Source: Lachnospiraceae bacterium XBD2001
Lineage (GTDB): Bacteria > Bacillota > Clostridia > Lachnospirales > Lachnospiraceae
DNA: 64,000 nucleotides
Direction: 5' to 3'
Assembly: GCA_900116395.1 (NCBI GenBank)
Contig: FPAN01000008.1
Location: 1 to 64,000 of the forward strand
Below are positions 8,667 to 18,075 of the stretch, in pieces. Within the stretch, counting starts at the first letter, position 1. The number at the start of each line of letters is the position of its first letter. The position numbers and the translations under genes were made by a program. The notes under the pieces are model-generated. The model did not search any database and had not been told where the DNA came from. It was given only the letters and a program-made list of their open reading frames with translations.

Positions 8667-10784
8667 TTATTTTTGTAACAACTCGTACTCACGCATCAAT
8701 TCCTTCGGTACCGGAACCTGGGTGTTCTGCATCTTCTTAATGATGTTGGCAAGCGGTCTTGCCTTCTGGGAGACGCGGCCCTGGTGCTTGTTGATGTGTT
8801 CCTGGTAGGTCGGGTTGGCAGCTAATGCCTTGCGAACTTCGTCAGCGAATGGACAGTAATGGAAAATGATATCACGGGATACCTTATTCAAACGTAGCGC
8901 GCCCTTCGCCTCAAAAGTAATATAGGTATAGTAGTCTGCAACGAATACACGGCGGTAGTTGTTGCCGGCCTTCTGTAAATCCTTCTTCAGCTTCTCTCTC
9001 TGATCCTGAGACAGGTTGGAATTCTTACGATAATACTGCAGGTAATCGCTGTACTCTGCGGTAAGGGACGGATCGGACAAATCGTTCCAATGGATACCCT
9101 GTTCCGTCTTACACATCTCCCAACGGAACTCGCCACACATCTTGGTAACGGAATCGCCCAAGTCTTCCACGTCAAAAATCGGAACCATCATACGGCCCGG
9201 AGAGGTACGCTTCTTGCCTTCAATCTCCTGCCACAATACTGCACGGCTTCCGAAGTTCGGCATCAAAATAATATATGGGAAGACTTCCTTATGTACCGGA
9301 AGCTGCGGAATTCCAACATCCTCATTGTGGTAAGTATACTCACGCTCAAAAATGTTGTAATCAATACTGCGAATTCGATCCATCTCTTCCTGTACACGAT
9401 GGATGGAAGCATAGGCCTTATCCAACGGCATCAGACAATTGCAGGCATCGAATACCGGAATAAAAGCGGATACACGTCCGAACGTCATACGGTTACCGAT
9501 AGCAAAGAAATTACGAAGCTCGAACTGCAAGCGACACTTCGGGTCGTTCAACATCTGCTGTTCCTGTGCTTCCGTAATATCACCGTTACGAACATCCTCA
9601 CGCAACTGGGACGGATAGTCCAAATCGAATTCGTTACGGGAAGGATTCTCTTCCATACGATAAATCTTACCCAGCCATTCGTAGACCGTCATAATCTTGC
9701 CGTTTGGATCCGGCATATAGGCAGAGGCATAACGGAATAAGACCTGTAAGTCCTCTTCCTTCACTACCCGCTCATCCAACACACCAAACATCAAGAACAT
9801 CCGAATAATGCTTGGCATATTGGCATCGGTAATCGCCTTCAAAAATACTGCTTCATACAAGCGATAGAACACATCCGTAATCTTACGACGCAGTCCACGC
9901 ATCTCATCGGAGGTCTCACCACGTTCCTTCACAGAAGCATACTGCTTCATCAACTGGCGAAGAAGCGCTGCGTCCTCATCAGAGAAGGTACCCTGGGTCG
10001 GATAGATAATAATCTGCTCTAAGATGTCCTTCATCACCGGAACATCCACATTGCTATTGCCGCCGGTAGCAACACCCTTCTTCTTGGCTTCCAGATTCTG
10101 GATGGCAATACGGAAACGGTTGGTCAATCGAACGAACTCTTCCTGGTAAGCCAGTTCTTCCTGAACCGCTTCTTCTATGTTGTCCATGAAGGAGCCTGCA
10201 GAAAAAACCATACCGGCACACATAGCCGAACCAAGGGTATATACCTGGCTTAAGAACCGATCCTCATAATCGTGGACCATGTTCATATACGCAACATTCC
10301 AATGCTCCACAGAGGTCGGAGTAGGCGGAGCCGTTAGCTCTTCCAATTCCGGATACTCTTCCTGTTGGGTACCGGTCTCTAAGCACAGTTCCGGATAGTT
10401 CTTCTTCTTCTCAAGCACCCACTTATAGTTGTCTTCCACCTTCTGCTTCAGGTGGAAGTATAAGTTGTAGAAATCAACCGCATTACGGATGGACTGCACC
10501 GTAATGGAAGGTGCAATCTTCTGGTTCACATATAAGATTTTCTCTAAATCCTCATGGCAGGTAAACGGATAGGAATACACCGTTGCATCCGTTGATGCTT
10601 CATAAGAAAAAGCAAAGTTACCACCAGGGGACTCGGTTAAGCCCACAATGGAACCTTGCTTTAATTCTACGCCGTCTTCGCCGACATTCATGCGAATAGA
10701 ACCCTTGAGAATAATCTCAACGGTCTCTACCTTCTGGCCGACTTCATGTAATTTAGTTCCAGCAGCGCATTCAATCATTGCCAT
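8667..10784 (-). CDS. Large protein with N-terminal cyclic-nucleotide-binding-like domain
   Basis: The 705-residue protein starts with a domain resembling the CRP/cNMP beta-roll (about residues 10-90: an ECAAGTKLHEVGQ strand turn, ILKGSIRM, then LKQGSIVGL). The remaining 600 residues are mostly helical with no recognised catalytic motif and no membrane segment. No helix-turn-helix is evident, so it is not a classical CRP regulator. A TTG at 10800-10802 is in frame, but GGAGG lies inside that extension at correct spacing for the ATG at 10782-10784, which was chosen. A 17-base-spaced promoter lies upstream. Function unknown. Confidence 0.65.
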   Translation of the reverse strand: MAMIECAAGTKLHEVGQKVETVEIILKGSIRMNVGEDGVELKQGSIVGLTESPGGNFAFSYEASTDATVYSYPFTCHEDLEKILYVNQKIAPSITVQSIRNAVDFYNLYFHLKQKVEDNYKWVLEKKKNYPELCLETGTQQEEYPELEELTAPPTPTSVEHWNVAYMNMVHDYEDRFLSQVYTLGSAMCAGMVFSAGSFMDNIEEAVQEELAYQEEFVRLTNRFRIAIQNLEAKKKGVATGGNSNVDVPVMKDILEQIIIYPTQGTFSDEDAALLRQLMKQYASVKERGETSDEMRGLRRKITDVFYRLYEAVFLKAITDANMPSIIRMFLMFGVLDERVVKEEDLQVLFRYASAYMPDPNGKIMTVYEWLGKIYRMEENPSRNEFDLDYPSQLREDVRNGDITEAQEQQMLNDPKCRLQFELRNFFAIGNRMTFGRVSAFIPVFDACNCLMPLDKAYASIHRVQEEMDRIRSIDYNIFEREYTYHNEDVGIPQLPVHKEVFPYIILMPNFGSRAVLWQEIEGKKRTSPGRMMVPIFDVEDLGDSVTKMCGEFRWEMCKTEQGIHWNDLSDPSLTAEYSDYLQYYRKNSNLSQDQREKLKKDLQKAGNNYRRVFVADYYTYITFEAKGALRLNKVSRDIIFHYCPFADEVRKALAANPTYQEHINKHQGRVSQKARPLANIIKKMQNTQVPVPKELMREYELLQK

Positions 10785-10822
10785 AATCGGACAATCCTCC
10801 AAAAAAAGTCTTAATCCCTTAT

Positions 10823-10851
10823 ATTATGACACGTTTTCGCCTCTACGGCAA
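10823..10851 (-). promoter_or_regulatory. Probable promoter of the cNMP-domain gene
   Basis: On the minus strand TTGCCG and CATAAT are separated by 17 bases, about 40 bases upstream of the chosen start codon and downstream of the aminopeptidase stop. Confidence 0.5.
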
Positions 10852-10889
10852 CGAATTACGCCGCTTTTCTCAAAAAACAAAGGAAACTG

Positions 10890-12170
10890 CTACATCTGAT
10901 AAAAAGCTTCAATCAGTGCTTCGATGGAATCGTAATCCTCCTTGCCCATCAGCTCTCTGGCGGAATGCATGGCAAGAATCGGAACACCGATATCTACCGC
11001 ACGCATCGGTAAGAATGCCGCAGCAAAAACTCCAAGTGTATGTCCGCCCGGAACATCGGAACGATTCAAGAACTTCTGGTAACGAATGCTCTTCTTGCGG
11101 GCAATCTGCTCTACAATAGCAATGGCTTCGCAGTCTGTTGCATAGGACTGACCGCTGGCTTCCTTAATACAGAAACCACCATTCATGTATGGATGATTGG
11201 TCACATCTACCTTGTTCGGGTAGTTCGGATGCATAGCATGTGCTACATCCACAGAGAGTAAGAATCCATCATAAATCGCACGCTTACGATCCTCCTCAGA
11301 GAATCCGAAGGCATCATAGATTCTTGCAACCACATCGGATAAGAGCATGGAATCCGCACCCTGCTTGGTGGTGCTGCCGATTTCTTCATGATCGAAGAAC
11401 GCAGCTACATTCACGCTCTTGCATTTCTTGCCACGAATCATTGCTTCCGTCATTGCAGCAACGGAGCTGATATTATCAATACGAGGTGCAGAAAGCATCT
11501 CACCGTAGATACCAACTTCCTGAGCAACTTCTGCATTGTAGCAGGTCAACTCGAAGTCTAAGATATCTTCTTTGTCCACACCAAGCTCCTTGGCAAGGAA
11601 AGTTATGAACTCATCCTCTTCTGCTTTGGTGGTAAAAATCGGAATTAACTCGGTCTGACGATTGAACTCGCGGCCCTTATTAATCTCACGGTCCTGATGA
11701 ATCGCAAGGCTTGGAATGGTAAGGATGGCGCGCTTGCTGTCATACACACGAACATCCGGAGTGAATGCATCCTTGGATGCAACTGCCACACGACCGGCAA
11801 CACCTAACGGGCGATCCAGCCAGGTTGCGTTAATCGCACCACCGTATACCTCGGTATTCAGCTTGCCATAATGCTCGGTATGCAAATCCGGCTTCGCCTT
11901 GATGCGAAGGCAAGGGAAATCCGTGTGGGATGCACTGATACGAAGGCAAGGTGCCTTGCCCTTCTGTGGAAGCATGTACTTCTTCTCAGGTACACAAAAA
12001 GCAATTAAGGTAGAGCCATGCTGGTCTACCATATACTTGCCGCCGGCCTCTAAGGTCCAGCTATCTTCCATATGTAATTCTTCGAACCCGTTCTTCGCAA
12101 GTTCGCTTTTGCTTAAAGCAACAACATGAAACGGAGAAATTCCTCCGTCTAAATAATTGGTAAGTTTCAT
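10890..12170 (-). CDS. M18 family aminopeptidase
   Basis: The 426-residue metallopeptidase shows the M18 pattern: SHTDFPCLRIK with the first metal-binding histidine and aspartate (usually HTDSP; here phenylalanine replaces serine), FFDHEEIGS with the catalytic/metal glutamates, and VDVAHAMHPNY plus GGHTLGVF near the C-terminus. M18 enzymes are cytosolic di-metal peptidases that remove N-terminal residues. No signal peptide is seen. The ATG at 12168-12170 is preceded by GGAG. It follows the GGDEF-EAL gene by 13 bases on the same strand, so the two may be cotranscribed. Confidence 0.9.
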   Translation of the reverse strand: MKLTNYLDGGISPFHVVALSKSELAKNGFEELHMEDSWTLEAGGKYMVDQHGSTLIAFCVPEKKYMLPQKGKAPCLRISASHTDFPCLRIKAKPDLHTEHYGKLNTEVYGGAINATWLDRPLGVAGRVAVASKDAFTPDVRVYDSKRAILTIPSLAIHQDREINKGREFNRQTELIPIFTTKAEEDEFITFLAKELGVDKEDILDFELTCYNAEVAQEVGIYGEMLSAPRIDNISSVAAMTEAMIRGKKCKSVNVAAFFDHEEIGSTTKQGADSMLLSDVVARIYDAFGFSEEDRKRAIYDGFLLSVDVAHAMHPNYPNKVDVTNHPYMNGGFCIKEASGQSYATDCEAIAIVEQIARKKSIRYQKFLNRSDVPGGHTLGVFAAAFLPMRAVDIGVPILAMHSARELMGKEDYDSIEALIEAFYQM

Positions 12171-12183
12171 AATGTAACAACTC

Positions 12184-14136
12184 CTAACTTATGGCAGCTT
12201 CCTGCTCATGTTTTGCACCTTTCTCGTGCTCATATACCAACAACTCGTCGAACATCTGAAGCGGCATCGGTCTGCTGAAGAAATAGCCCTGCGTCATATC
12301 ACAGGCCATCTCGCGAATGATACGGAACTGTTCTTCTGTCTCTACACCTTCCACAACAATTTCGAGACCTAAGTTCTTGGACATATCAACTACTGAACGT
12401 AAGATTACACGTCCCTTGCTGTTCATGTCAATATTATGTAGGAATTTCATATCAATCTTTACAATGTCCACGGAAATATCCTGGAACATATTCAGATTGG
12501 AGTAACCGCTTCCGAAGTCATCCATCAGAATCTTAAAGCCTTCCCGACGAAGCTGGCTCATACAATGCTCAATCAGGCTCATCTGGTCGCTGAAAGCACT
12601 CTCGGTAAGCTCAATCTTAATGAGACTATGATCAATGCCGTAGGAATCCACAAGCTCAATCAGAGACTCCGCGAACTTCGGGCTGGTAATATCCACACGG
12701 GATACGTTGATGGATACCGGTACCGGCTCAATATTGTGCTGCTTCCAGGACTGAATCGTCTTACAAATCTCCTCCAATACGAAGAGGTCCACCTGGCTGA
12801 TGAAACCGTTCTTCTCAAAAATCGGAATGAACTCATCCGGCGGAATAATAGAACCGTCACGGTCTGTCCAACGAACCAACGCTTCTGCACTGACAAGCTC
12901 TTTGGTCATGGTATTGTAAATTGGCTGCAAATATACACGGAACGCATCATGGTTCAAGGCGCTTCTTGCCATCTGCTCAATACGGGAACGCTTCTCGTAC
13001 TCTTCCCGTAATTCTTCATCGAAATAACGTACGTTATCCTTGAAGCTTCCGCGGACACGATCCATGGCATAATCCGCACGGTCAAGGATACTCTCCACAT
13101 CCGTATCTTCCGGCTTAATCTCATAGACACCGCAGTAGAAGGATACTTCATACTCATGGTCATTGATCAGCGCACCGACAAACTGTCCCAAGTTCACATG
13201 GAAGGAATAGTTCACAAAACGCTCACTTGGAAGCATAATCGCGAAGGTATCTCCGCCCACACGACCGTATATCATATCATTCCCGCCGCGATAGGTAACC
13301 AGAGAATCCGCTACCCGCTTCAAAACCATATCACCGATATCGGTACCGAAGCGCTCGTTGATCTCCTGGAGATTGTGAATCTTCACCTTGGCCAATACCA
13401 GGTCGGTCATCTTGTGCTTGTAAATCACCTCATCACAACGACGCAGGAATCCGACACGGTTATAGATTCCGGTCTTGTCATCCATAATGGCATCACCAAG
13501 ATAGAAACAAATCACCGCAAAAGAAATGGATACGGAAATCATAAATCCGGAAATGGAATAGTTCGGAATCATACCGTTGCATACGAAGGTAAGAAGTACA
13601 AGACTTCCAACCAGACGTAAAACACCACGTCGGCCCCGTCCTAAGAATCTGCGATGACGTACAATCAATACACTCGCATAGATGGCGTACAATACATACA
13701 TCACCGGCGCAATCCATCCGCATCTACCGGTATAGTAAACAAACGGATCCTTCATCAAAGTGAAGAAGATTCCGGTATAGTAATTGGAAAAAACAAGAAG
13801 TAACGTAAAAAAGACAGGCGCAAACAGTGCCACTCCCACCGGCTGTAAGTCATCGCACTGCTCCGCTATAAACTGTAGAGCAAAATACGGAAACACCAAC
13901 AGGGACGTAAAATAAAACAGCAAAACAACATACGTCAAAACATAGTATGACGGATTTGCCAAGCCGATCAGATAAGCACTGACGCCATCAGATAATGTAT
14001 ATACGAATGCCATTGCCATCATCCACAAGGCATAGTAAGCATGACGAAACAGGGAACCCTTCCGAACGCATAAAGTCACACTAGCAAGTAACAGTACGAA
14101 CAACCCTGCAATATCAAATTGATAGTAATAAAGCAT
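12184..14136 (-). CDS. 7TM-GGDEF-EAL protein, likely c-di-GMP phosphodiesterase
   Basis: The 650-residue protein has about seven N-terminal membrane segments (residues 1-215), a GGDEF-type domain with the altered motif GGDTF, and a C-terminal EAL domain. The EAL residues look complete: EALVRW, NVSR, IELTES, MDDFGSGYS, VKIDMKF, EGVETEEQ and TQGYFFSRPMP. The domain order predicts a membrane sensor that hydrolyses c-di-GMP. The GGDEF half probably lacks cyclase activity because the fourth motif residue is T. GAGGGAG precedes the ATG. It lies downstream of the terminator of the yfbR operon and upstream of the aminopeptidase. Confidence 0.9.
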   Translation of the reverse strand: MLYYYQFDIAGLFVLLLASVTLCVRKGSLFRHAYYALWMMAMAFVYTLSDGVSAYLIGLANPSYYVLTYVVLLFYFTSLLVFPYFALQFIAEQCDDLQPVGVALFAPVFFTLLLVFSNYYTGIFFTLMKDPFVYYTGRCGWIAPVMYVLYAIYASVLIVRHRRFLGRGRRGVLRLVGSLVLLTFVCNGMIPNYSISGFMISVSISFAVICFYLGDAIMDDKTGIYNRVGFLRRCDEVIYKHKMTDLVLAKVKIHNLQEINERFGTDIGDMVLKRVADSLVTYRGGNDMIYGRVGGDTFAIMLPSERFVNYSFHVNLGQFVGALINDHEYEVSFYCGVYEIKPEDTDVESILDRADYAMDRVRGSFKDNVRYFDEELREEYEKRSRIEQMARSALNHDAFRVYLQPIYNTMTKELVSAEALVRWTDRDGSIIPPDEFIPIFEKNGFISQVDLFVLEEICKTIQSWKQHNIEPVPVSINVSRVDITSPKFAESLIELVDSYGIDHSLIKIELTESAFSDQMSLIEHCMSQLRREGFKILMDDFGSGYSNLNMFQDISVDIVKIDMKFLHNIDMNSKGRVILRSVVDMSKNLGLEIVVEGVETEEQFRIIREMACDMTQGYFFSRPMPLQMFDELLVYEHEKGAKHEQEAAIS

Positions 14137-14244
14137 AATTCTCCCTCAACGACTTATTGTTGTATTTGCATACAACACAAACGCAATTCTAATTATAAAG
14201 CTTTACACCTGTAAATTCAATAACGGTCACACGGTATTACCAAA

Positions 14245-14273
14245 TAAAAAACAGGGAACTTATCATTCCCTGT
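14245..14273 (-). terminator. Terminator of the kinase-SCP2-YfbR operon
   Basis: On the minus strand ACAGGGAA pairs with TTCCCTGT (14251-14258 with 14266-14273) and runs into six Ts, just after the YfbR-like stop codon. The rest of 14137-14278 should hold the promoter of the GGDEF-EAL gene; none was assigned. Confidence 0.85.
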
Positions 14274-14278
14274 ACAAA

Positions 14279-14875
14279 TTATGACAATTCGTCTAAAGTT
14301 TTCCCGTAAGAAGGGATAAATTCTTTCATAAAAACATCCACTTCCGGTAAATCATAGGAAATCTGATTAATGATATTCTGGGTAGATTCCTTCGCTGTTT
14401 TGAACTCCACGTTACCGCTTCGCTCTTCATCGATACATTTAATCAGCGCGGAAATCTTATCTGCCGCCTTCACCAAACGGCGCAGATACTCTTCCCCGTC
14501 CTGTGGACGGAAAATTGCTTCATAAGTCGGACGCAGATCGGAAGGCAACTTATTCAGAAGCTTGGACTCTGCCACCGCCTCTACCTTCTTGTAAGCATCC
14601 TTAATGTCCTCACTGTAATACTTCACCGGCGTTGGCATATCGCCGGTAATAATCTCCGCAGCGTCGTGATACAATCCGATAATGGCTGCCCGGTCCGCAT
14701 CCAAATTCTTACCGAATCTGGTATTGCCGATGACGCAAAGGGCGTGGGCAATCATCGCCACTTCCATGGAATGTTCGCACAGATTCTCATTGCGGGAATT
14801 CCGCATCAGTGCCCAACGATCGATGTATTTCATGCGGGAAATCGCCGCGAAAAATGTGCTGTTATGCTCGTTCAT
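14279..14875 (-). CDS. HD-domain 5'-deoxynucleotidase, YfbR family
   Basis: The 198-residue protein has the YfbR-type HD signature: RNENLCEHSMEVA with the first metal histidine, GLYHDAAEIITGDMPTPVK with the HD pair and the downstream family-specific proline motif. YfbR enzymes dephosphorylate deoxynucleoside 5'-monophosphates. It starts two bases after the SCP2-like stop codon, so it is the last gene of the operon that begins with the hybrid kinase, and a terminator follows. No link to the kinases is known. Confidence 0.88.
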   Translation of the reverse strand: MNEHNSTFFAAISRMKYIDRWALMRNSRNENLCEHSMEVAMIAHALCVIGNTRFGKNLDADRAAIIGLYHDAAEIITGDMPTPVKYYSEDIKDAYKKVEAVAESKLLNKLPSDLRPTYEAIFRPQDGEEYLRRLVKAADKISALIKCIDEERSGNVEFKTAKESTQNIINQISYDLPEVDVFMKEFIPSYGKTLDELS

Positions 14876-14877
14876 CT

Positions 14878-15255
14878 CTACTTTTTACTCCCCTTCTTGG
14901 ACTTCTCCATCTTTTTGTCATATTTCACTTTACCCTTTTTTATGAAATCCGACAATACATGAAGTCGTCCAACATTTCCTTCCACCCAGATTTGACCGGA
15001 TTCATAGGCCGCAATGGGGTCTAAGATTCCTCTGGCCATGTCCACGACTTCCTGATAATGGCAGAAAATCACCAAATCCCTGTCATAGTATTCATAAGGC
15101 ATAATGTTAATCTTCCCGTTGGAAAACTCCACATAAAACGCGCCTTCCGCTTCTCCTTCCACATTCACCTGAATGGCCACGTGACCGCTGGAACCGGGAT
15201 TTCCTCCGAGACGTGCGTTCTTTTGTACCAGTTCAACTAATTCTTCATAAGTCAT
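14878..15255 (-). CDS. SCP2-like sterol-carrier fold protein
   Basis: A 125-residue cytosolic protein whose pattern (INIMPYEYYDRDLVIFCHYQ, then a helix and IWVEGNVGRLHVLSDFI) resembles small SCP2-domain proteins. Such domains form a hydrophobic ligand tunnel; the ligand here is unknown. A longer frame to 15318 exists, but the ATG at 15255 follows GGGAGG seven bases away and fits the family, so it was chosen. It sits 23 bases downstream of the degenerate kinase and two bases before the YfbR-like gene. Confidence 0.6.
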   Translation of the reverse strand: MTYEELVELVQKNARLGGNPGSSGHVAIQVNVEGEAEGAFYVEFSNGKINIMPYEYYDRDLVIFCHYQEVVDMARGILDPIAAYESGQIWVEGNVGRLHVLSDFIKKGKVKYDKKMEKSKKGSKK

Positions 15256-15278
15256 AGTAAAACCTCCCTTATGTCCCT

Positions 15279-17264
15279 CTATTGTTTGTCTAGATGTACC
15301 GGTTCCGCCGGTGTCCACTCTTCCACCTTCTGCAGAATCTTAAAATATACTTCCGTACCTTGACCTAAGGTGCTTCGCATATGAAGTCGTGAGCCCATGC
15401 TATCCAGCAAATAATTGACAATCGACATGCCTAGGCCATCACCGGAATAACCCAGTGCTGCGTCTTTGCCAAGGGAAGCATCCAATACCCGCTGCACCTT
15501 CTCTTCACTCATACCACCGCCGGTGTCTTTGATGGAGAATTTCAGATACACTTCCTGGAATCCGGCTTTTTCACACCTTACGGAGAAGCTTACTCCGCCG
15601 GACTTGGTGAACTTCACAGCATTATTCATAATATTAAGCAAGCACTGACGGATACGAATCTCATCGCCCCGCAACAGAGACGGAAGCTTCGGATCGATAT
15701 CGTAAGTCAATTGCAACTCCTTCTCGGCCGCTGCAGTGGATACCATATCGTTTACCGTACGAATGGTAGTCTGCAAATCATAGGATACCGGAATGATTTT
15801 TAGCATGCCGGACTCAATCTGTGAGTAATCAAGAATGTCATTCACTACGCCCATCAAGGTCTTGGCCGAATCCCGAATGTCCTTGGAGAATGCCTTCGTC
15901 TCCACTTCCTGGGTGGAATTCATAATCATGGTATTCATTCCAATAATGGAATTGATTGGAGAACGAATCTGCTTGGACATATTTGCAAGGAAGGAGCTCT
16001 TCGCTTCCGCAGCCAACTGCTGGATACGCAGGTTGTCTTCCACCGTGCGCTGACGCTGAATGGTGGATACGTACTCCTCCACATTCTCTACCAAGGTTTT
16101 TAATGCACCATGCAACTGATACAGCTCGCTGTTTCGAATCACCGGCGTAATATCCGGACTCTGTTCGATATATTCTTTGCGCCTGGTCTCCTCCGTTGCC
16201 ACATATCCGGTCATGAATTTTTCCATGTTGGTAATGGGCCGTATCACGTAATACTGAAGGATTCCGTTACTGATAATCAGAAGCGGAACAATAATCATAA
16301 TCAACATCATCGACAACTGACGCAGCATGCTTTTTCCCGTAATATCCGGCGGCATACCGTTCAAATAGGATTGCCGGACATGACTGATAAAGCGCATCTC
16401 CGGAATGGTAATGCCGGAAGCGTCGATGGCCTGCATCTCTTTGCTACCGTTCTTAATGTCCTGGGCTACCCGCTGTTTCCATCCGGTAGTATCCACCTCA
16501 TTGGACAAAAGAGCGGTCTCCGAAGCTCCTGCGCTAACGGAATAAATATCAAACAACGTAATGCTGATGCTAATGGAAGAAATCACCAGAATCATCATCT
16601 CGATAACTAAGCACAACAATACGTGGGTTCCAAGTGCACTGTTCTTCTCGGTCTTCCCCATCACCAGCTTCCGATCATATTCAACGGAATAATACTTGGC
16701 ACAGGCAAACTCACTGCGAAGCTCCTCCGGCGTTGCATTATAAAAAATTGCCAGCAACACGACACCCAGGATGCATTCCGGCAACTCTGACAAAAGCAAA
16801 GCTAACTGTCCGAAGGAAGATACGTAGAAGAATCCAATCGGATTCGCCACCGCCATGGTAAAGAAATAGCCGTTACCGAAGGTAAATGCCAGTATGGCAA
16901 CGGTAAAAACACAAAGGGACGGACGTCGGAACCATCGATATCTGGCCGGCAAATAAATCGCAAAGGCCGCAATCAGACACGGAAAAAACAAATACGCTTC
17001 CTGTATGTTGGTAATCAAACTGTAAATAAACAATCCCAAGAGCATAAAGACCGAAGGAATAATGCCATACAATCCGGTTAATAATATGAACGGCAGATTG
17101 TAGAAGGCAAAATTCGCATACCCAAAGTTGATATAGCCGAAGGCTCCTCCGGTCTTATAAAATTGTCCCATGACCAATTCCGCCAGAATAAAGATAACAA
17201 TGCTAATAATTAGATGACGCCGTTTGTGCGGCTCTTTCCATGCAAGCGATAACTTCTTTAACAT
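15279..17264 (-). CDS. Membrane histidine-kinase paralogue lacking the phospho-accepting histidine
   Basis: The 661-residue protein has an N-terminal sensor of about six membrane segments (residues 15-165), a second hydrophobic region, an extracytoplasmic loop, a last membrane segment near 310-335, a coiled linker, a HisKA-like dimerisation helix and a HATPase domain. At the H-box (about residue 430) the usual SHEIRTPIN reads SKQIRSPIN, so the histidine is lysine. The ATP site looks intact: NIMNNAVKFT, DTGGGM and GDGLGMSIVNYLLDSMG. There is no receiver. Its sensor is clearly paralogous to that of the upstream hybrid kinase (shared LPECIL/LPECLL segment, PxGFxYxSxxGQL). It probably cannot autophosphorylate in the normal way and may modulate its paralogue. 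Confidence 0.85.
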   Translation of the reverse strand: MLKKLSLAWKEPHKRRHLIISIVIFILAELVMGQFYKTGGAFGYINFGYANFAFYNLPFILLTGLYGIIPSVFMLLGLFIYSLITNIQEAYLFFPCLIAAFAIYLPARYRWFRRPSLCVFTVAILAFTFGNGYFFTMAVANPIGFFYVSSFGQLALLLSELPECILGVVLLAIFYNATPEELRSEFACAKYYSVEYDRKLVMGKTEKNSALGTHVLLCLVIEMMILVISSISISITLFDIYSVSAGASETALLSNEVDTTGWKQRVAQDIKNGSKEMQAIDASGITIPEMRFISHVRQSYLNGMPPDITGKSMLRQLSMMLIMIIVPLLIISNGILQYYVIRPITNMEKFMTGYVATEETRRKEYIEQSPDITPVIRNSELYQLHGALKTLVENVEEYVSTIQRQRTVEDNLRIQQLAAEAKSSFLANMSKQIRSPINSIIGMNTMIMNSTQEVETKAFSKDIRDSAKTLMGVVNDILDYSQIESGMLKIIPVSYDLQTTIRTVNDMVSTAAAEKELQLTYDIDPKLPSLLRGDEIRIRQCLLNIMNNAVKFTKSGGVSFSVRCEKAGFQEVYLKFSIKDTGGGMSEEKVQRVLDASLGKDAALGYSGDGLGMSIVNYLLDSMGSRLHMRSTLGQGTEVYFKILQKVEEWTPAEPVHLDKQ

Positions 17265-17288
17265 GTCTTAAGACCCCCTCGTCCCGTA

Positions 17289-18065
17289 CTACTGTTGCAT
17301 ATCTTTTACACGTTGCTTCACAAAAAATTCGTTGATTGCCGCAAGCAATTGAGGCCGCGGCATGGTTTTCAGCAGATAACTCTCCGGTCCCAGCGCCAAG
17401 CCCTTCAACACACTGTCCTTATCTGCTTTCACCGTAAGAAACATCACCGGTATATGGGCCAGATTCGGATCCTGATGGAGCATTTCCAGCACCTGCGGAC
17501 CATTCGTTACCGGCATCTCATAATCCAAAAGAATCAAATCCACTTCGTTTTTCATTAAGAAGCTAATGGCAGCCATACCGGAGTTCACCATATAGACCTG
17601 ATAATGATCTTCCAGCCAGGCTTTCATGGTACGAAGCATGGTTCCGTCATCGTCCACCAGAAGAATACGCTTCTTCTGGTCCCGGTTGAGTCCTTTTCTT
17701 TGAATCTCATCCAGATTATCTCCCAGTTCCTTGATATTCACCGGACGAACGAAGCTTCCCGCTAATATGTTCATGGGAATAATGGAATACAACCGCTCCA
17801 ATTCCAGATGCTTTCCAATCACCACCAAAGACAGGTGTTGCTCTGTGATACGGTTCTTTAAATACAGCAGTTCCTGCTCGTGTTCCTCCGGACTATCCAG
17901 ATACAGCACGAAGACGCCCATATCTACATGGTACTTGTTCATCTCGGTCACATCCAGCTCCGTTTGCAAGACGTTGTATCCGTTCTGTTCCAATTCTTTT
18001 ACGATGGCTGTCACCATGAAACTCTTATGATCGCCAATCAGTATCACGTTGTTATTCATTGCCAT
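17289..18065 (-). CDS. Double-receiver response regulator (first receiver degenerate)
   Basis: The 258-residue protein has two CheY-like folds and no output domain. The N-terminal one (residues 6-120) has GDHK where the acidic pair should be and an arginine in SFVRPVN where the switch lysine is expected, so it looks inactive. The C-terminal one (about 132-250) is complete: LLVDDD, LILLDYEMP with the phospho-acceptor aspartate, MFLTVKAD and YLLKTMPR. It begins ten bases after the hybrid kinase and is followed 24 bases later by the degenerate kinase. GGAG precedes the ATG. It likely receives phosphate in this pathway and acts by protein contact. Confidence 0.88.
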   Translation of the reverse strand: MAMNNNVILIGDHKSFMVTAIVKELEQNGYNVLQTELDVTEMNKYHVDMGVFVLYLDSPEEHEQELLYLKNRITEQHLSLVVIGKHLELERLYSIIPMNILAGSFVRPVNIKELGDNLDEIQRKGLNRDQKKRILLVDDDGTMLRTMKAWLEDHYQVYMVNSGMAAISFLMKNEVDLILLDYEMPVTNGPQVLEMLHQDPNLAHIPVMFLTVKADKDSVLKGLALGPESYLLKTMPRPQLLAAINEFFVKQRVKDMQQ

Positions 18066-18075
18066 AGGCTCCTTC

